A DNA stretch of 64,000 nucleotides. Origin: Hydractinia symbiolongicarpus. Lineage: Eukaryota; Cnidaria; Hydrozoa; Anthoathecata; Hydractiniidae. This document shows positions 10,846 to 23,030 of the stretch, piece after piece (the stretch's first letter is position 1; every line of letters starts with the position of its first letter). The DNA is taken from NCBI RefSeq assembly GCF_029227915.1, contig NC_079885.1:2728001-2792000 (forward strand), given 5' to 3'. Below the pieces are notes generated by a model. It was not told the origin of the DNA, did no database searches, and saw only the letters and a list, made by a program, of their open reading frames with translations. Position numbers and translations under genes: made by a program.

Positions 10846-12483
10846 CTTCTTTTATACAGCGTCTCATCAAAAATGAAAACATTTTTAAAATCTACAAGTC
10901 TCATGGGCTTTAGTGGTGAAATAATAATTTAAAAAATCGTTCGGGAAATGAGTTTACACCCTGGGTACTTTCTTTGTATACTTTTGACTATACGGGCCGA
11001 GTCCGGGATTTACGGGAAATCGCAGGTTTTCGTTTGCCGGCGATTAAACCTCTTTCATTAAGCGTCTCATTAAAAATGAAAACATTTTTGAAAACTACAA
11101 GTCTCATTCGTTCTAGTGGTGCAGAAATAATTTGAAAAATCGTTCGGGAAATCAGTTTACTCCTTGGGTACTTTCTTTATATACATTCAACTATATGGGC
11201 CAAGCACGGGATTTGCGGGAAATGGCGGGTTTTCGTTTGCCGGCGATTAAATTTCTTTTATTCAGCGTCTCATTAAAAATGAAAACAAGTTTGAAAACTA
11301 CAAGTCTCATGCGTTTTAGTGTTGAAAAAGTAATTTAAAAAATCGTTCGGGAAATCAGTTTACTCCTTGGGTACTTTCTTTATATACATTCAACTATACG
11401 GGCCAAGCCCGGGATTTACGGGAAATCGCGGGTTTTCGTTTGTCGGCGATTAAACTTCTTTTATTCAGCGTCTCATCAAAAATAAAAACAAGTTTTAAAA
11501 CTAAAAGTCTCATGCGTTTTAGTGGTGAAAAAATAATCTAAAAAATCGTTCGAGAAATGAGTTTACTCCCTGGGTACTTTCTTTGTATACTTTTGACTAT
11601 ACGGGCCGAGCCCGGGGTTTACGGGAAATCGCGGGTTTTCGTTTGCCGGCGATTAAACTTCTTTTATTCGGCGTCTCATCAAAAATGAAAATATTTTTGA
11701 AAACTACAAGTCTCATTCGTTCTAGTGGTGCAGAAATAATTTGAAATATCGTTCGGGAAATCAGTTTACTCCTTGGGTACTTTCTTTATATACATTCAAC
11801 TATACGGGCCAAGCCCGGGATTTGCGGGAAATCGCGGGTTTTCGTTTGCCGGCGATTAAACTTCTTTTATTCAGCGTCTCATCAAAAATGAAAACAAGTT
11901 TGAAAACTACAAGTCTCATGCGTTTTAGTGGTGAAAAAATAATCTAAAAAATCGTTCGGGAAATGGGTTTACTCCCTGGGTACTTTCTTTGTATACTTTT
12001 GACTATACGGGCCAAGCCCGGGATTTACGGGAAATCGCGGGTTTTCGTTTGCCGGCGATTAAACTTCTTTTATTCAGCGTCTCATCAAAAATGAAAATAT
12101 TTTTGAAAACTACAAGTCTTATGCGTTTTAGTGGTGAAAAAATAATTTAAAAAATCGACCGGGAAATCAGTTTACTCCTTGGGTACTTTCTTTATATACA
12201 TTCAACTATACGGGCCAAGCCCGGGATTTACGGGAAATCGCGGGTTTTTGTTTGCCGGCGATTAAACTTCTTTTATTCAGCGTCTCATCAAAAATGAAAA
12301 CAAGTTTTAAAACTAAAAGTCTCATGCGTTTTAGTGGTAAAAAAATAATCTAAAAAATCGTTCGAGAAATGAGTTTACTCCCTGGGTACTTTCTTTGTAT
12401 ACTTTTGACTATACGGGCCAAGCCGGGATTTACAGGAAATCGCGGGTTTTCGTTTGCCGGCGATTAAACTTCTTTTATTCAGC

Positions 12484-13091
12484 GTCTCATCAAAAATGAA
12501 AACATTTTTGAAAACTACAAGTCTTATGCGTTTTAGTGGTGAAAAAATAATTTAAAAAATCGTTCTGGAAATGAGTTTACTCCCTGGGTACTTTCTTTGT
12601 ATACTTTTGACTATACGGGCCAAGCCTGAAATTTACGGGAATTCGCAGGTTTTCATTTGCCGGCGATTAAACCTCTTTCATTAAGCGTCTCATCAAAAAT
12701 GAAAACATTTTGGAAAACTACAAGTTTCATGCGTTTTAGTGGTGAAAAAATAATTTAAAAAATCGCTCAAGAAATGAGTTTACTCCCTGGGTACTTTCTT
12801 AGTATACTTTTGACTATTCGGGGCGAGTCCGGGATTTACGGGAAATCGCGGGTTTTCGTTTGCCGGCGATTAAACTTCTTTTACTCAGCGTCCCATCAAA
12901 AATGAAAACATTTTTGAAAACTACAAGTCTCATGCGTTTTAGTGGTGAAAAAATAATATAAAAAATCGTTCGGGAAATGAATTTACTCCCTGGGTACTTT
13001 CTTTGTATACTTTGGCTATACCGGCCAAGCCCGGGATTTACGGGAAAGGGCGGGTTTTCGTTTGCCGGCGATTAAGCTTCTTTTATTCAGT
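12484..13091 (+). repeat. Trimer duplication, 608 bp, copy 1
   Basis: The rare GAATTCGCAGGTTTTCATTT occurs at 12639 and 13247. Both are followed by a TGGAAAACTACAAGTTTC unit and a TATTCGGGGC unit. The exchange lies in the shared GTCTCATCAAAAATGAAAA. Confidence 0.83.
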
Positions 13092-13699
13092 GTCTCATCA
13101 AAAATGAAAACATTTTTGAAAACTACAAGTCTTATGCGTTTTAGTGGTGAAAAAATAATTTAAAAAATCGTTCTGGAAATGAGTTTACTCCCTGGGTACT
13201 TTCTTTGTATACTTTTGACTATACGGGTCAAGCCTGAAATTTACGGGAATTCGCAGGTTTTCATTTGCCGGCGATTAAACCTCTTTCATTAAGCGTCTCA
13301 TCAAAAATGAAAACATTTTGGAAAACTACAAGTTTCATGCGTTTTAGTGGTGAAAAAATAATTTAAAAAATCGCTCAAGAAATGAGTTTACTCCCTGGGT
13401 ACTTTCTTAGTATACTTTTGACTATTCGGGGCTAGTCCGGGATTTACGGGAAATCGCGGGTTTTCGTTTGCCGGCGATTAAACTTCTTTTACTCAGCGTC
13501 CCATCAAAAATGAAAACATTTTTGAAAACTACAAGTCTCATGCGTTTTAGTGGTGAAAAAATAATATAAAAAATCGTTCGGGAAATGAATTTACTCCCTG
13601 GGTACTTTCTTTGTATACTTTTGACTATACCGGCCAAGCCCGGGATTTACGGGAAAGGGCGGGTTTTCGTTTGCCGGCGATTAAGCTTCTTTTATTCAG
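13092..13699 (+). repeat. Trimer duplication, 608 bp, copy 2
   Basis: This repeats the preceding trimer with a few base changes, for example TACGGGTCAAG for TACGGGCCAAG near 13221 and GGGGCTAGTC for GGGGCGAGTC near 13427. Confidence 0.82.
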
Positions 13700-15350
13700 T
13701 GTCTCATCAAAAATGAAAATATTTTTGAAAACTACAAGTCTCATGCGTTTTAGTGGTGAAAAGATAATTTAAAAAATCGTTTTGGAAATGAGTTAACTCA
13801 CAGGGTACTTTCTTTGTATACATTCGACTATACGGGCCAAGCCCGGGATTTACGGGAAATCGCGGGTTTTCGTTTGCCGGCGCTTAAACCACTTTTATTA
13901 AGCGTCTCATCAAAAATGAAAACATTTCTGAAAACTACAAGTCTCATGCGTTTTAGTGGTGAAAAAATAATTTAAAAAATCGTTCGGAAATTGAGTTTAC
14001 TCCCTGGGTACTTTCTTTGTATACTTTTGACTATACGGGCCGAGTCAGGGATTTACGGGAAGTCGCAGGTTTTCGTTTGCCGGCGATTAAACTTCTTTTA
14101 TACAGCGTCTCATCAAAAATGAAAACATTTTTAAAATCTACAAGTCTCATGGGCTTTAGTGGTGAAATAATAATTTAAAAAATCGTTCGGGAAATGAGTT
14201 TACACCCTGGGTACTTTCTTTGTATACTTTTGACTATACGGGCCGAGTCCGGGATTTACGGGAAATCACAGGTTTTCGTTTGCCGGCGATTAAACCTCTT
14301 TCATTAAGCGTCTCATTAAAAATGAAAACATTTTTGAAAACTACAAGTCTCATTCGTTCTAGTGGTGCAGAAATAATTTGAAAAATCGTTCGGGAAATCA
14401 GTTTACTCCTTGGGTACTTTCTTTATATACATTCAACTATACGGGCCAAGCACGGGATTTGCGGGAAATCGCGGGTTTTCGTTTGCCGGCGATTAAATTT
14501 CTTTTATTCAGCGTCTCATCAAAAATGAAAACAAGTTTGAAAACTACAAGTCTCATGCGTTTTAGTGGTGAAAAAATAATCTAAAAAATCGTACGGGAAA
14601 TGAGTTTACTCCCTGGGTACTTTCTTTGTATACTTTTGACTATACGGGCCAAGCCCGGGATTTACGGGAAATCGCGGGTTTTCGTTTGCCGGCGATTAAA
14701 CTTCTTTTATTCAGCGTCTCATCAAAAATGAAAACATTTTTGAAAACTAAAAGTCTCATGCGTTTTAGTGGTGAAAAAATAATCTAAAAAATCGTTCGAG
14801 AAATGAGTTTACTCCATGGGTACTTTCTTTGTATACTTTTGACTATACGGGCCAAGCCCGGGATTTACGGGAAATCGCGGGTTTTCGTTTGCCGGCGATT
14901 AAACTTCTTTTATTCAGCGTCTCATCAAAAATGAAAACATTGTTGAAAACTACAAGTCTTATGCGTTTTAGTGGTGAAAAAATAATTTAAAAAATCGTTC
15001 TGGAAATGAGTTCACTCACAGGGTACTTTCTTTGTATACATTCGACTATACGGGCCAAGCCCAGGATTTACGGGAAATCGCGGGTTTTCGTTTGCCGGCG
15101 ATTAAACCTCTTTCATTAAGCGTCTCATCAAAAATGAAAACATTTTTGAAAACTACAAGTCTCATGCATTTTAGTGGTGAAAAAAAATTTAAAAAATCAT
15201 TCGGGAAATGAGTTTACTGCCTGGGTACTTTCTTTTTATACATTCGACTACACGGGCCAAGCCCGGCATTTAGGGGAAATCGCTGGTTTTCGTTTGCCGG
15301 CGATTAAACCTCTTTCATTAAGCGTCTCATCAAAAATGAAAACAATTTTA
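13525..15350 (+). repeat. 9-unit repeat, 1826 bp, copy 1
   Basis: AATAATATAAAAAATCG (13561 and 15387 at ATAATATA), AAAATCTACAAG and the GTGCAGAA unit (14357 and 16185) recur at offset about 1826. Exchange is within AAAACTACAAGTCTCATGCG. Confidence 0.75.
13994..14963 (+). repeat. Second copy of the 1-970 segment
   Basis: This matches the window start at offset 13993. It then has one extra unit (about 14964-15166) before similarity resumes at the GAAAAAAAATTTAAAAAATC marker near 15182, which corresponds to 986 at the window start. Confidence 0.83.
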
Positions 15351-16690
15351 AAAACTACAAGTCTCATGCGTTTTAGTGGTGAAAAAATAATATAAAAAAT
15401 CGTTCGGGAAATGAGTTTACTCCCTGGGTACTTTCTTTGTATACTTTTGACTATACCGGCCAAGCCCAGGATTTACGGGAAATGGCGGGTTTTCGTTTGC
15501 CGGCGATTAAGCTTCTTTTATTCAGTGTCTCATCAAAAATGAAAATATTTTTGAAAACTACAAGTCTCATGCGTTTTAGTGGTGAAAAGATAATTTAAAA
15601 AATCGTTTTGGAAATGAGTTAACTCACAGGGTACTTTCTTTGTATACATTCGACTATACGGGCCAAGCCCGGGATTTACGGGAAATCGCGGGTTTTCGTT
15701 TGCCGGCGTTTAAACCACTTTAATTAAGCGTCTCATCAAAAATGAAAACATTTCTGAAAACTACAAGTCTCATGCGTTTTAGTGGTGAAAAAATAATTTA
15801 AAAAATCGTTCGGAAATTGAGTTTACTCCCTGGGTACTTTCTTTGTATACTTTTGACTATACGGGCCGAGTCAGGGATTTACGGGAAGTCGCAGGTTTTC
15901 GTTTGCCGGCGATTAAACTTCTTTTATACAGCGTCTCATCAAAAATGAAAACATTTTTAAAATCTACAAGTCTCATGGGCTTTAGTGGTGAAATAATAAT
16001 TTAAAAAATCGTTCGGGAAATGAGTTTACACCCTGGGTACTTTCTTTGTATACTTTTGACTATACGGGCCGAGTCCGGGATTTACGGGAAATCGCAGGTT
16101 TTCGTTTGCCGGCGATTAAACCTCTTTCATTAAGCGTCTCATTAAAAATGAAAACATTTTTGAAAACTACAAGTCTCATTCGTTCTAGTGGTGCAGAAGT
16201 AATTTGAAAAATCATTCGGGAAATCAGTTTTCTCCTTGGGTACTTTCTTTATATACATTCAATTATACGGGCCAAGCACGGGATTTGCGGGAAATCGCGG
16301 GTTTTCGTTTGCCGGCGATTAAATTTCTTTTATTCAGCGTCTCATCAAAAATGAAAACAAGTTTGAAAACTACAAGTCTCATTCGTTTTAGTGGTGAAAA
16401 AATAATCTAAAAAATCGTTCGGGAAATGAGTTTACTCCCTGGGTACTTTCTTTGTATACTTTTGACTATACGGGCCAAGCCCGGGATTTACGGGAAATCG
16501 CGGGTTTTCGTTTGCCGGCGATTAAACTTCTTTTATTCAGCGTCTCATCAAAAATGAAAACATTTTTGAAAACTAAAAGTCTCATGAGTTTTAGTGGTGA
16601 AAAAATAATCTAAAAAATCGTTCGAGAAATGAGTTTACTCCCTGGGTACTTTCTTTGTACACTTTTGACTATACGGGCCAAGCCCAGGAT
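15351..16690 (+). repeat. 9-unit repeat, partial copy 2
   Basis: It follows copy 1 at offset 1826 until about 16690. There the CCCAGG form and a trimer duplication interrupt the alignment. Confidence 0.7.
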
Positions 16691-16705
16691 TTACGGGAAA
16701 TCGCG
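16097..16705 (+). repeat. Trimer duplication, 609 bp, copy 1
   Basis: This segment is repeated at 16706-17314. The GTGCAGAAGTAATTTG and TTTTCTCCTTGGG variants are unique to these two copies, and the unit translations at 16204 and 16813 are identical. Confidence 0.88.
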
Positions 16706-17314
16706 GGTTTTCGTTTGCCGGCGATTAAACCTCTTTCATTAAGCGTCTCATTAAAAATGAAAACATTTTTGAAAACTACAAGTCTCATTCGTTCTAGTGG
16801 TGCAGAAGTAATTTGAAAAATCATTCGGGAAATCAGTTTTCTCCTTGGGTACTTTCTTTATATACATTCAATTATACGGGCCAAGCACGGGATTTGCGGG
16901 AAATCGCGGGTTTTCGTTTGCCGGCGATTAAATTTCTTTTATTCAGCGTCTCATCAAAAATGAAAACAAGTTTGAAAACTACAAGTCTCATTCGTTTTAG
17001 TGGTGAAAAAATAATCTAAAAAATCGTTCGGGAAATGAGTTTACTCCCTGGGTACTTTCTTTGTATACTTTTGACTATACGGGCCAAGCCCGGGATTTAC
17101 GGGAAATCGCGGGTTTTCGTTTGCCGGCGATTAAACTTCTTTTATTCAGCGTCTCATCAAAAATGAAAACATTTTTGAAAACTAAAAGTCTCATGAGTTT
17201 TAGTGGTGAAAAAATAATCTAAAAAATCGTTCGAGAAATGAGTTTACTCCCTGGGTACTTTCTTTGTACACTTTTGACTATACGGGCCAAGCCCAGGATT
17301 TACGGGAAATCGCG
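16706..17314 (+). repeat. Trimer duplication, 609 bp, copy 2
   Basis: I saw no difference from the preceding copy across the variant-rich stretch. The sequence then diverges at GATTAAACATCTTTC with AAGAGTCTC near 17335-17355. Confidence 0.87.
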
Positions 17315-17610
17315 GGTTTTCGTTTGCCGGCGATTAAACATCTTTCATTAAGAGTCTCATCAAAAATGAAAACATTTTTGAAAACTACAAGTCTCATGCA
17401 TTTTAGTGGTGAAAAAAAATTTAAAAAATCATTCGGGAAATGAGTTTACTGCCTGGGTACTTTCTTTGTATACAGTCGACTACACGGGCCAAGCCCGGCA
17501 TTTAGGGGAAATCGTTGGTTTTCGTTTGCCGGCGATTAAACCTCTTTCATTAAGCGTCTCATCAAAAATGAAAACATTTTTAAAAACTACAAATCTCATG
17601 CGTTTTAGTG

Positions 17611-17706
17611 GTGAAAAAATAATGCCGGCGATTAAACTTCTTTTATTCAGCGTCTCATCAAAAATGAAAACATTTTTGAAAACAACAAGTCTTATGCCTT
17701 TTAGTG
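17611..17706 (+). repeat. Truncated half-monomer, 96 bp
   Basis: GAAAAAATAAT is joined directly to GCCGGCGATTAAAC, removing about 107 bp including the whole G-rich core. The junction shares at most one base, which fits end joining better than recombination between repeats. The deletion fuses the local frame into a longer but still meaningless open frame. Confidence 0.9.
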
Positions 17707-18517
17707 GTGAAAAAATAATTTAAAAAATCGTTCGGGAAATCAGTTTACTTCTTGGTTACTTTCTTTATATACATTCAACTATACGGGCCAAGCCCGGCAT
17801 TTAGGGGAAATCGCTGGTTTTCGTTTGCCGGCGATTAAACCTCTTTCATTAAGCGTCTCATCAAAAATGAAAACATTTTTGGAAACTACAAGTCTCATGC
17901 ATTTTAGTGGTGAAAAAAAATTTAAAAAATCATTCGGGAAATGAGTTTACTCCCTGGGTACTTTCTTTGTATACATTCGACTGCACGGGCCAAGCCCGGC
18001 ATTTAGGGGAAATCGCTTGTTTTCGTTTGCCGGCGATTAAACCTCTTTCATTAAGCGTCTCATCAAAAATGAAAACATTTTTGAAAACTACAAGTCTCGT
18101 GCGTTTCAGTGGTGAAAAAATAATTTAAAAAATCGTTCGGGAAATCAGTTTACTCCTTGGTTACTTTCTTTATATACATTCAACTATACGGGCCAAGCCC
18201 GGGATTTACGGGAAATCGAGGGTTTTCGTTTGCCGGCGATTAAACCTCTTTCATTAAGCGTCTCATCAAAAATGAAAACATTTTTGAAAACTACAAATCT
18301 CATGCGTTTTAGTGGTGAAAAAATAATTTAAAAAATCGCTCGGGAAATGAGTTTACTCCCTGGGTACTTTCTTTGTATACTTTTGACTATACGGGCCGAG
18401 TCCGGGATTTACGGAAAATCGCGGGTTTTCGTTTGCCGGCGATTAAATTTCTTTTATTCAGCGTCCCATCAAAAATGAAAACATTTTTGAAAACTACAAG
18501 TCTCATGCGTTTTAGTG

Positions 18518-18613
18518 GTGAAAAAATAATGCCGGCGATTAAACTTCTTTTATTCAGCGTCTCATCAAAAATGAAAACAATTTTGAAAACAACAAGTCTT
18601 ATGCCTTTTAGTG
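18518..18613 (+). repeat. Truncated half-monomer, 96 bp (same junction)
   Basis: The junction is identical to the one at 17624, so this is a descendant by duplication and not a second deletion. It is followed by the same GCCTTTTAGTGG variant. Confidence 0.9.
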
Positions 18614-18641
18614 GTGAAAAAATAATTTAAAAAATCGTTCT

Positions 18642-18717
18642 GGAAATGAGTTTACTCACAGGATACTACAAGTCTCATGCGATTTAGTGGTGAAAAAATA
18701 ATTTAAAAAATCGTTCT
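18642..18717 (+). repeat. Mini-monomer, 76 bp
   Basis: CTCACAGGATAC runs straight into TACAAGTCTCATGCGATT, deleting about 127 bp: the variable block, the G-rich core and the hairpin. The junction shares about two bases (AC). The GCGATTTAGTGG variant tags this unit and its descendants. Confidence 0.9.
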
Positions 18718-19702
18718 GGAAATGAGTTTACTCACAGAGTACTTTCTTTGTATACATTCGACTATACGGGCCAAGCCCAGGATTTACGGGAAATCGCGGG
18801 TTTTCGTTTGCCGGCGATTAAACCTCTTTCATTAAGCGTCTCATCAAAAATGAAAACATTTTTGAAAACTACAAGTCTCATGCATTTTAGTGGTGAAAAA
18901 AAATTTAAAAAATCATTCGGGAAATGAGTTTACTCCCTGGGTACTTTCTTTGTATACATTCGACTACACGGGCCAAGCCCGGCATTTAGGGAAAATCGCT
19001 TGTTTTCGTTTGCCGGCGATTAAACCTCTTTCATTAAGCGTCTCATCAAAAATGAAAACAATTTTGAAAACTACAAGTCTCGTGCGTTTTAGTGGTGAAA
19101 AAAAATTTAAAAAATCATTCGGGAAATGAGTTTACTCCCTGGGTACTTTCTTTGTATACATTCGACTACACGGGCCAAGCCCGGCATTTAGGGAAAATCG
19201 CTTGTTTTCGTTTGCCGGCGATTAAACCTCTTTCATTAAGCGTCTCATCAAAAATGAAAACAATTTTGAAAACTACAAGTCTCGTGCGTTTTAGTGGTGA
19301 AAAAATAATTTAAAAAATCGTTCGGGAAATCAGTTTACTCCTTGGTTACTTTCTTTATATACATTCAACTATACGGGCCAAGCCCGGGATTTACGGGAAA
19401 TCGCGGGTTTTCGTTTGCCGGCGATTAAACCTCTTTCATTAAGCGTCTCATCAAAAATGAAAACATTTTTGAAAACTACAAATCTCATGCGTTTTAGTGG
19501 TGAAAAAATAATTTAAAAAATCGCTCGGGAAATGAGTTTACTCCCTGGGTACTTTCTTTGTATACTTTTGACTATACGGGCCGAGTCCGGGATTTACGGA
19601 AAATCGCGGGTTTTCGTTTGCCGGTGATTAAATTTCTTTTATTCAGCGTCCCATCAAAAATGAAAACATTTTTGAAAACTACAAGTCTCATGCGTTTTAG
19701 TG

Positions 19703-19798
19703 GTGAAAAAATAATGCCGGCGATTAAACTTCTTTTATTCAGCGTCTCATCAAAAATGAAAACAATTTTGAAAACAACAAGTCTTATGCCTTTTAGTG
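19703..19798 (+). repeat. Truncated half-monomer, 96 bp (same junction)
   Basis: This lies 1185 bp downstream of the second copy, inside the duplicated block. The unit before it has GCCGGTG for GCCGGCG near 19621. Confidence 0.9.
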
Positions 19799-19825
19799 GT
19801 GAAAAATAATTTAAAAAATCGTTCT

Positions 19826-19901
19826 GGAAATGAGTTTACTCACAGGATACTACAAGTCTCATGCGATTTAGTGGTGAAAAGATAATTTAAAAAATCGTTC
19901 T
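19826..19901 (+). repeat. Mini-monomer, 76 bp (copy)
   Basis: It has the same ACAGGATACTACAAG junction and GCGATTTAGTGG tag as the first mini-unit. It lies about 1184 bp downstream, within the duplicated block. Confidence 0.9.
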
Positions 19902-21070
19902 GGAAATGAGTTTACTCACAGGGTACTTTCTTTGTATACATTCGACTACACGGGCCAAGCCCGGGATTTAGGGGAAATCGCTGGTTTTCGTTTGCCAGCG
20001 ATTAAACCTCTTTCATTAAGCGTCTCATCAAAAATGAAAACATTTTTGAAAACTACAAGTCTCGTGCGTTTTAGTGGTGAAAAAATAATTTAAAAAATCG
20101 TTCGGGAAATCAGTTTACTTCTTGGTTACTTTCTTTATATACATTCAACTATACGGGCCAAGCCCGGGATTTACGGGAAATCGCGGGTTTTCGTTTGCCG
20201 GCGATTAAACTTCTTTTATTCAGCGTCTCATCAAAAATGAAAACAAGTTTTAAAACTAAAAGTCTCATGCGTTTTAGTGGTGAAAAAATAATCTAAAAAA
20301 TCGTTCGAGAAATGAGTTTACTCTCTGGGTACTTTCTTTGTATACTTTTGACTATACGGGCCAAGCCCGGGATTTACGGGAAATCGCGGGTTTTCGTTTG
20401 CCGGCGATTAAACTTCTTTTATTCAGCGTCTCATCAAAAATGAAAACATTTTTGAAAACTACAAGTCTTATGCGTTTTAATGGTGAAAAAATAATTTAAA
20501 AAATCGTTCTGGAAATGAGTTTACTCACAGAGTACTTTCTTTGTATACATTCGACTATACGGGCCAAGCCCAGGATTTACGGGAAATCGCGGGTTTTCGT
20601 TTGCCGGCGATTAAACCTCTTTCATTAAGCGTCTCATCAAAAATGAAAACATTTTTGAAAACTACAAGTCTCATGCATTTTAGTGGTGAAAAAAAATTTA
20701 AAAAATCATTCGGGAAATGAGTTTACTCCCTGGGTACTTTCTTTGTATACATTCGACTACACGGGCCAAGCCCGGCATTTAGGGGAAATCGCTTGTTTTC
20801 GTTTGCCGGCGATTAAACCACTTTCATTAAGCGTCTCATCAAAAATGAAAACAATTTTAAAAACTACAAGTCTCGTGCGTTTTAGTGGTGAAAAAATAAT
20901 TTAAAAAATCGTTCGGGAAATCAGTTTACTCCTTGGTTACTTTCTTTATATACATTCAACTATACGGGCCAAGCCCGGGATTTACGGGAAATCGCGGGTT
21001 TTCGTTTGCCGGCGATTAAACCTCTTTCATTAAGCGTCTCATCAAAAATGAAAATATTTTTGAAAACTAC

Positions 21071-21090
21071 AAGTCTCGTGGTGAAAAAAT
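21071..21090 (+). repeat. 10-bp microdeletion in a monomer, copy 1
   Basis: CTCGTGCGTTTTAGTGGTG has become CTCGTGGTG: ten bases between two GTG triplets are missing, as expected for slippage between short direct repeats. The event is repeated at 24624 and 27163. Confidence 0.85.
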
Positions 21091-22084
21091 AATTTAAAAA
21101 ATCGCTCGGGAAATGAGTTTACTCTCTGGGTACTTTCTTTGTATACTTTTGACTATACGGGCCGAGTCCGGGATTTACGGGAAATCGCGGGTTTTCGTTT
21201 GCCGGCGATTAAACTTCTTTTATTCAGCGTGCCATCAAAAATGAAAACATTTTTGAAAACTACAAGTCTCATGCGTTTTAGTGGTGAAAAAATAATATAA
21301 AAAATCGTTCAGGAAATGAGTTTACTCCCTGGTTACTTTCTTTGTATACTTTTGACTATACGGGCCAAGCCCGAAATTACGGGAAATGGCGAGTTTTCGT
21401 TTGCCGGCGATCAAACTTCTTTTATTCAGTGTCTCATCAAAAATGAAAACAATTTTGAAAACTACAAGTCTCATGCGTTTTAGTGGTGAAAACATAATTT
21501 AAAAAATCGTTCGGGAAATGAGTTTACTCCCTGGGTACTTTCTTTGTATACTTTTGACAATAGGGGCCGAGTCCGGGATTTACGGGAAATCGCAGGTTTA
21601 CGTTTGCCGGCAATTAAACTTATTTTATTCAGCGTCTCATCAAAAATGAAAACATTTTTGAAAACTACATGTCTTATGCGTTTTAGTGGTGAAAAAATAA
21701 TTTAAAAAATCGTTCTGGAAATGAGTTTACTCACAGGGTACTTTCTTTGTATACATTCGACTATACGGGCCAAGCCCGGGATTTACAGGAAATCGCGGGT
21801 TTTCGTTTGCCGGCGATTAAACCTCTTTCATTAAGCGTCTCATCAAAAATGAAAACATTTTTGAAAACTACAAGTCTCATGCGTTTTAGTGGTGAAATAA
21901 AAATTTAAAAAATCGTTCGGGAAATAAGTTTACTCCCTGGGTACTTTCTTTGTATACTTTTGACTATACGGCCGATTCTGGGATTTACGGGAAATCGCAG
22001 GTTTTTGTTTGCCGGCGAATAAACTTCTTTTATTCAGCGTCTCATCAAAAATGAAAACATTTTTGAAAACTACAAGTCTCATGC

Positions 22085-22210
22085 AAATTATTTTTTCACC
22101 ACTAAAACGCATGAGACTTGTAGTTTTCAGAAATGTTTTCATTTTTTATGAGACGCTTAATGAAAGTGGTTTAATCGCCGGCAAACGAAAACCCGTGATT
22201 ACCCGTAAAT
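22085..22210 (-). repeat. Inverted partial monomer, 126 bp, copy 1
   Basis: After CTCATGC the sequence switches to the reverse complement of the array (AAATTATTTTTTCACC...). It runs back through CATGAGACTTG, ATGAGACGC and CGCCGGCAAACG, then returns to plus orientation at ATACGGGCC. The inversion forms a long imperfect palindrome with arms of about 90 bp (about 21993-22083 and 22110-22200) and a 26-base loop. A second palindrome has perfect 27-bp arms at 22169-22195 and 22242-22268. The plus-oriented re-entry is at ATACGGGCC, the stretch where several duplications also join. Confidence 0.93.
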
Positions 22211-22567
22211 ATACGGGCCGATCCGGGATTTACGGAAATCGCGGGTTTTCGTTTGCCGGCGATTAAACTCCTTTTATTCAGCGTCTCATTAAAAATAAAA
22301 ACATTTTTGAAAACTACAAGTCTCATGCGTTTTAGTGGTGAAATAAAAATTTAAAAAATCGTTCGGGAAATAAGTTTACTCCCTGGGTACTTTCTTTGTA
22401 TACTTTTGACTATACGGCCGATTCTGGGATTTACGGGAAATCGCAGGTTTTCGTTTGCCGGCGAATAAACTTCTTTTATTCAGCGTCTCATCAAAAATGA
22501 AAACATTTTTGAAAACTACAAGTCTCATGCGTTTTAGTGGTGAAAAGATAATTTAAAAAATCGTTTT

Positions 22568-22643
22568 GGAAATGAGTTTACTCACAGGATACTACAAGTC
22601 TCATGCGATTTAGTGGTGAAAAGATAATTTAAAAAATCGTTCT
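22568..22643 (+). repeat. Mini-monomer, 76 bp (copy)
   Basis: It has the same junction and tag and sits just downstream of the first inverted segment. Confidence 0.9.
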
Positions 22644-23030
22644 GGAAATGAGTTTACTCACAGGGTACTTTCTTTGTATACATTCGACTACACGGGCCAA
22701 GCCCGGGATTTAGGGGAAATCGCTGGTTTTCGTTTGCCGGCGATTAAACCTCTTTCATTAAGCGTCTCATCAAAAATGAAAACATTTTTGAAAACTACAA
22801 GTCTCGTGCGTTTTAGTGGTGAAAAAATAATTTAAAAAATCGTTCAGGAAATCAGTTTACTTCTTGGTTACTTTCTTTATATACATTCAACTATACGGGC
22901 CAAGCCCGGGATTTACGGGAAATCCCGGGTTTTCGTTTGCCGGCGATTAAACTTCTTTTATTCAGCGTCTCATCAAAAATGAAAACATTTTTGAAAACTA
23001 CAAGTCTTATGCGTTTTAGTGGTGAAAAAT
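22625..23030 (+). repeat. Dimer duplication, 406 bp, copy 1
   Basis: CGTTCAGGAAATCAG occurs at 22841 and 23247 with the same flanking units (GGATTTAGGGG, TTCTTGGTTAC, AAATCCCGGG). The edges are approximate because neighbouring units are so similar. Confidence 0.78.

Larger units (their letters stand above)
1..17350 (+). repeat. Domain 1: mosaic of 3- to 9-unit duplications
   Basis: This domain is marked by a subfamily carrying GTGCAGAAATAATTTG, followed by a unit with CTCCTTGGG, TTTATATACATTCAAC, GATTTGCGGG and AAGTTTGAAAAC. I count eleven copies, near 371, 1790, 3008, 4020, 5641, 6858, 11111, 11725, 14357, 16185 and 16794. Other local variants are TATACCGGCC, TATACGGGGCGAGTC and GCGTTTAAACCAC. 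The spacing of these markers shows repeated block amplification. No gene is present. Confidence 0.85.
17902..19086 (+). repeat. 1185-bp block, copy 1
   Basis: GAAAAAAAATTTAAAAAATC, the half-unit and the mini-unit recur in the same order at offset 1184-1185. The left exchange point is in TTTTAGTGGTGAAAA. The last unit (about 18889-19086) and the next one (starting 19087) are near-identical. Confidence 0.83.
19087..19919 (+). repeat. 1185-bp block, partial copy 2
   Basis: It carries the same half-unit and mini-unit as copy 1. The match ends near 19919, where CAGAGTAC of copy 1 is CAGGGTAC here. Confidence 0.8.

Noticed and set aside
18642-18717. Mini-units as solo insertions of another element
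   Set aside because: Every base of the 76-bp unit matches parts of the normal monomer with one internal deletion, so no insertion is needed.
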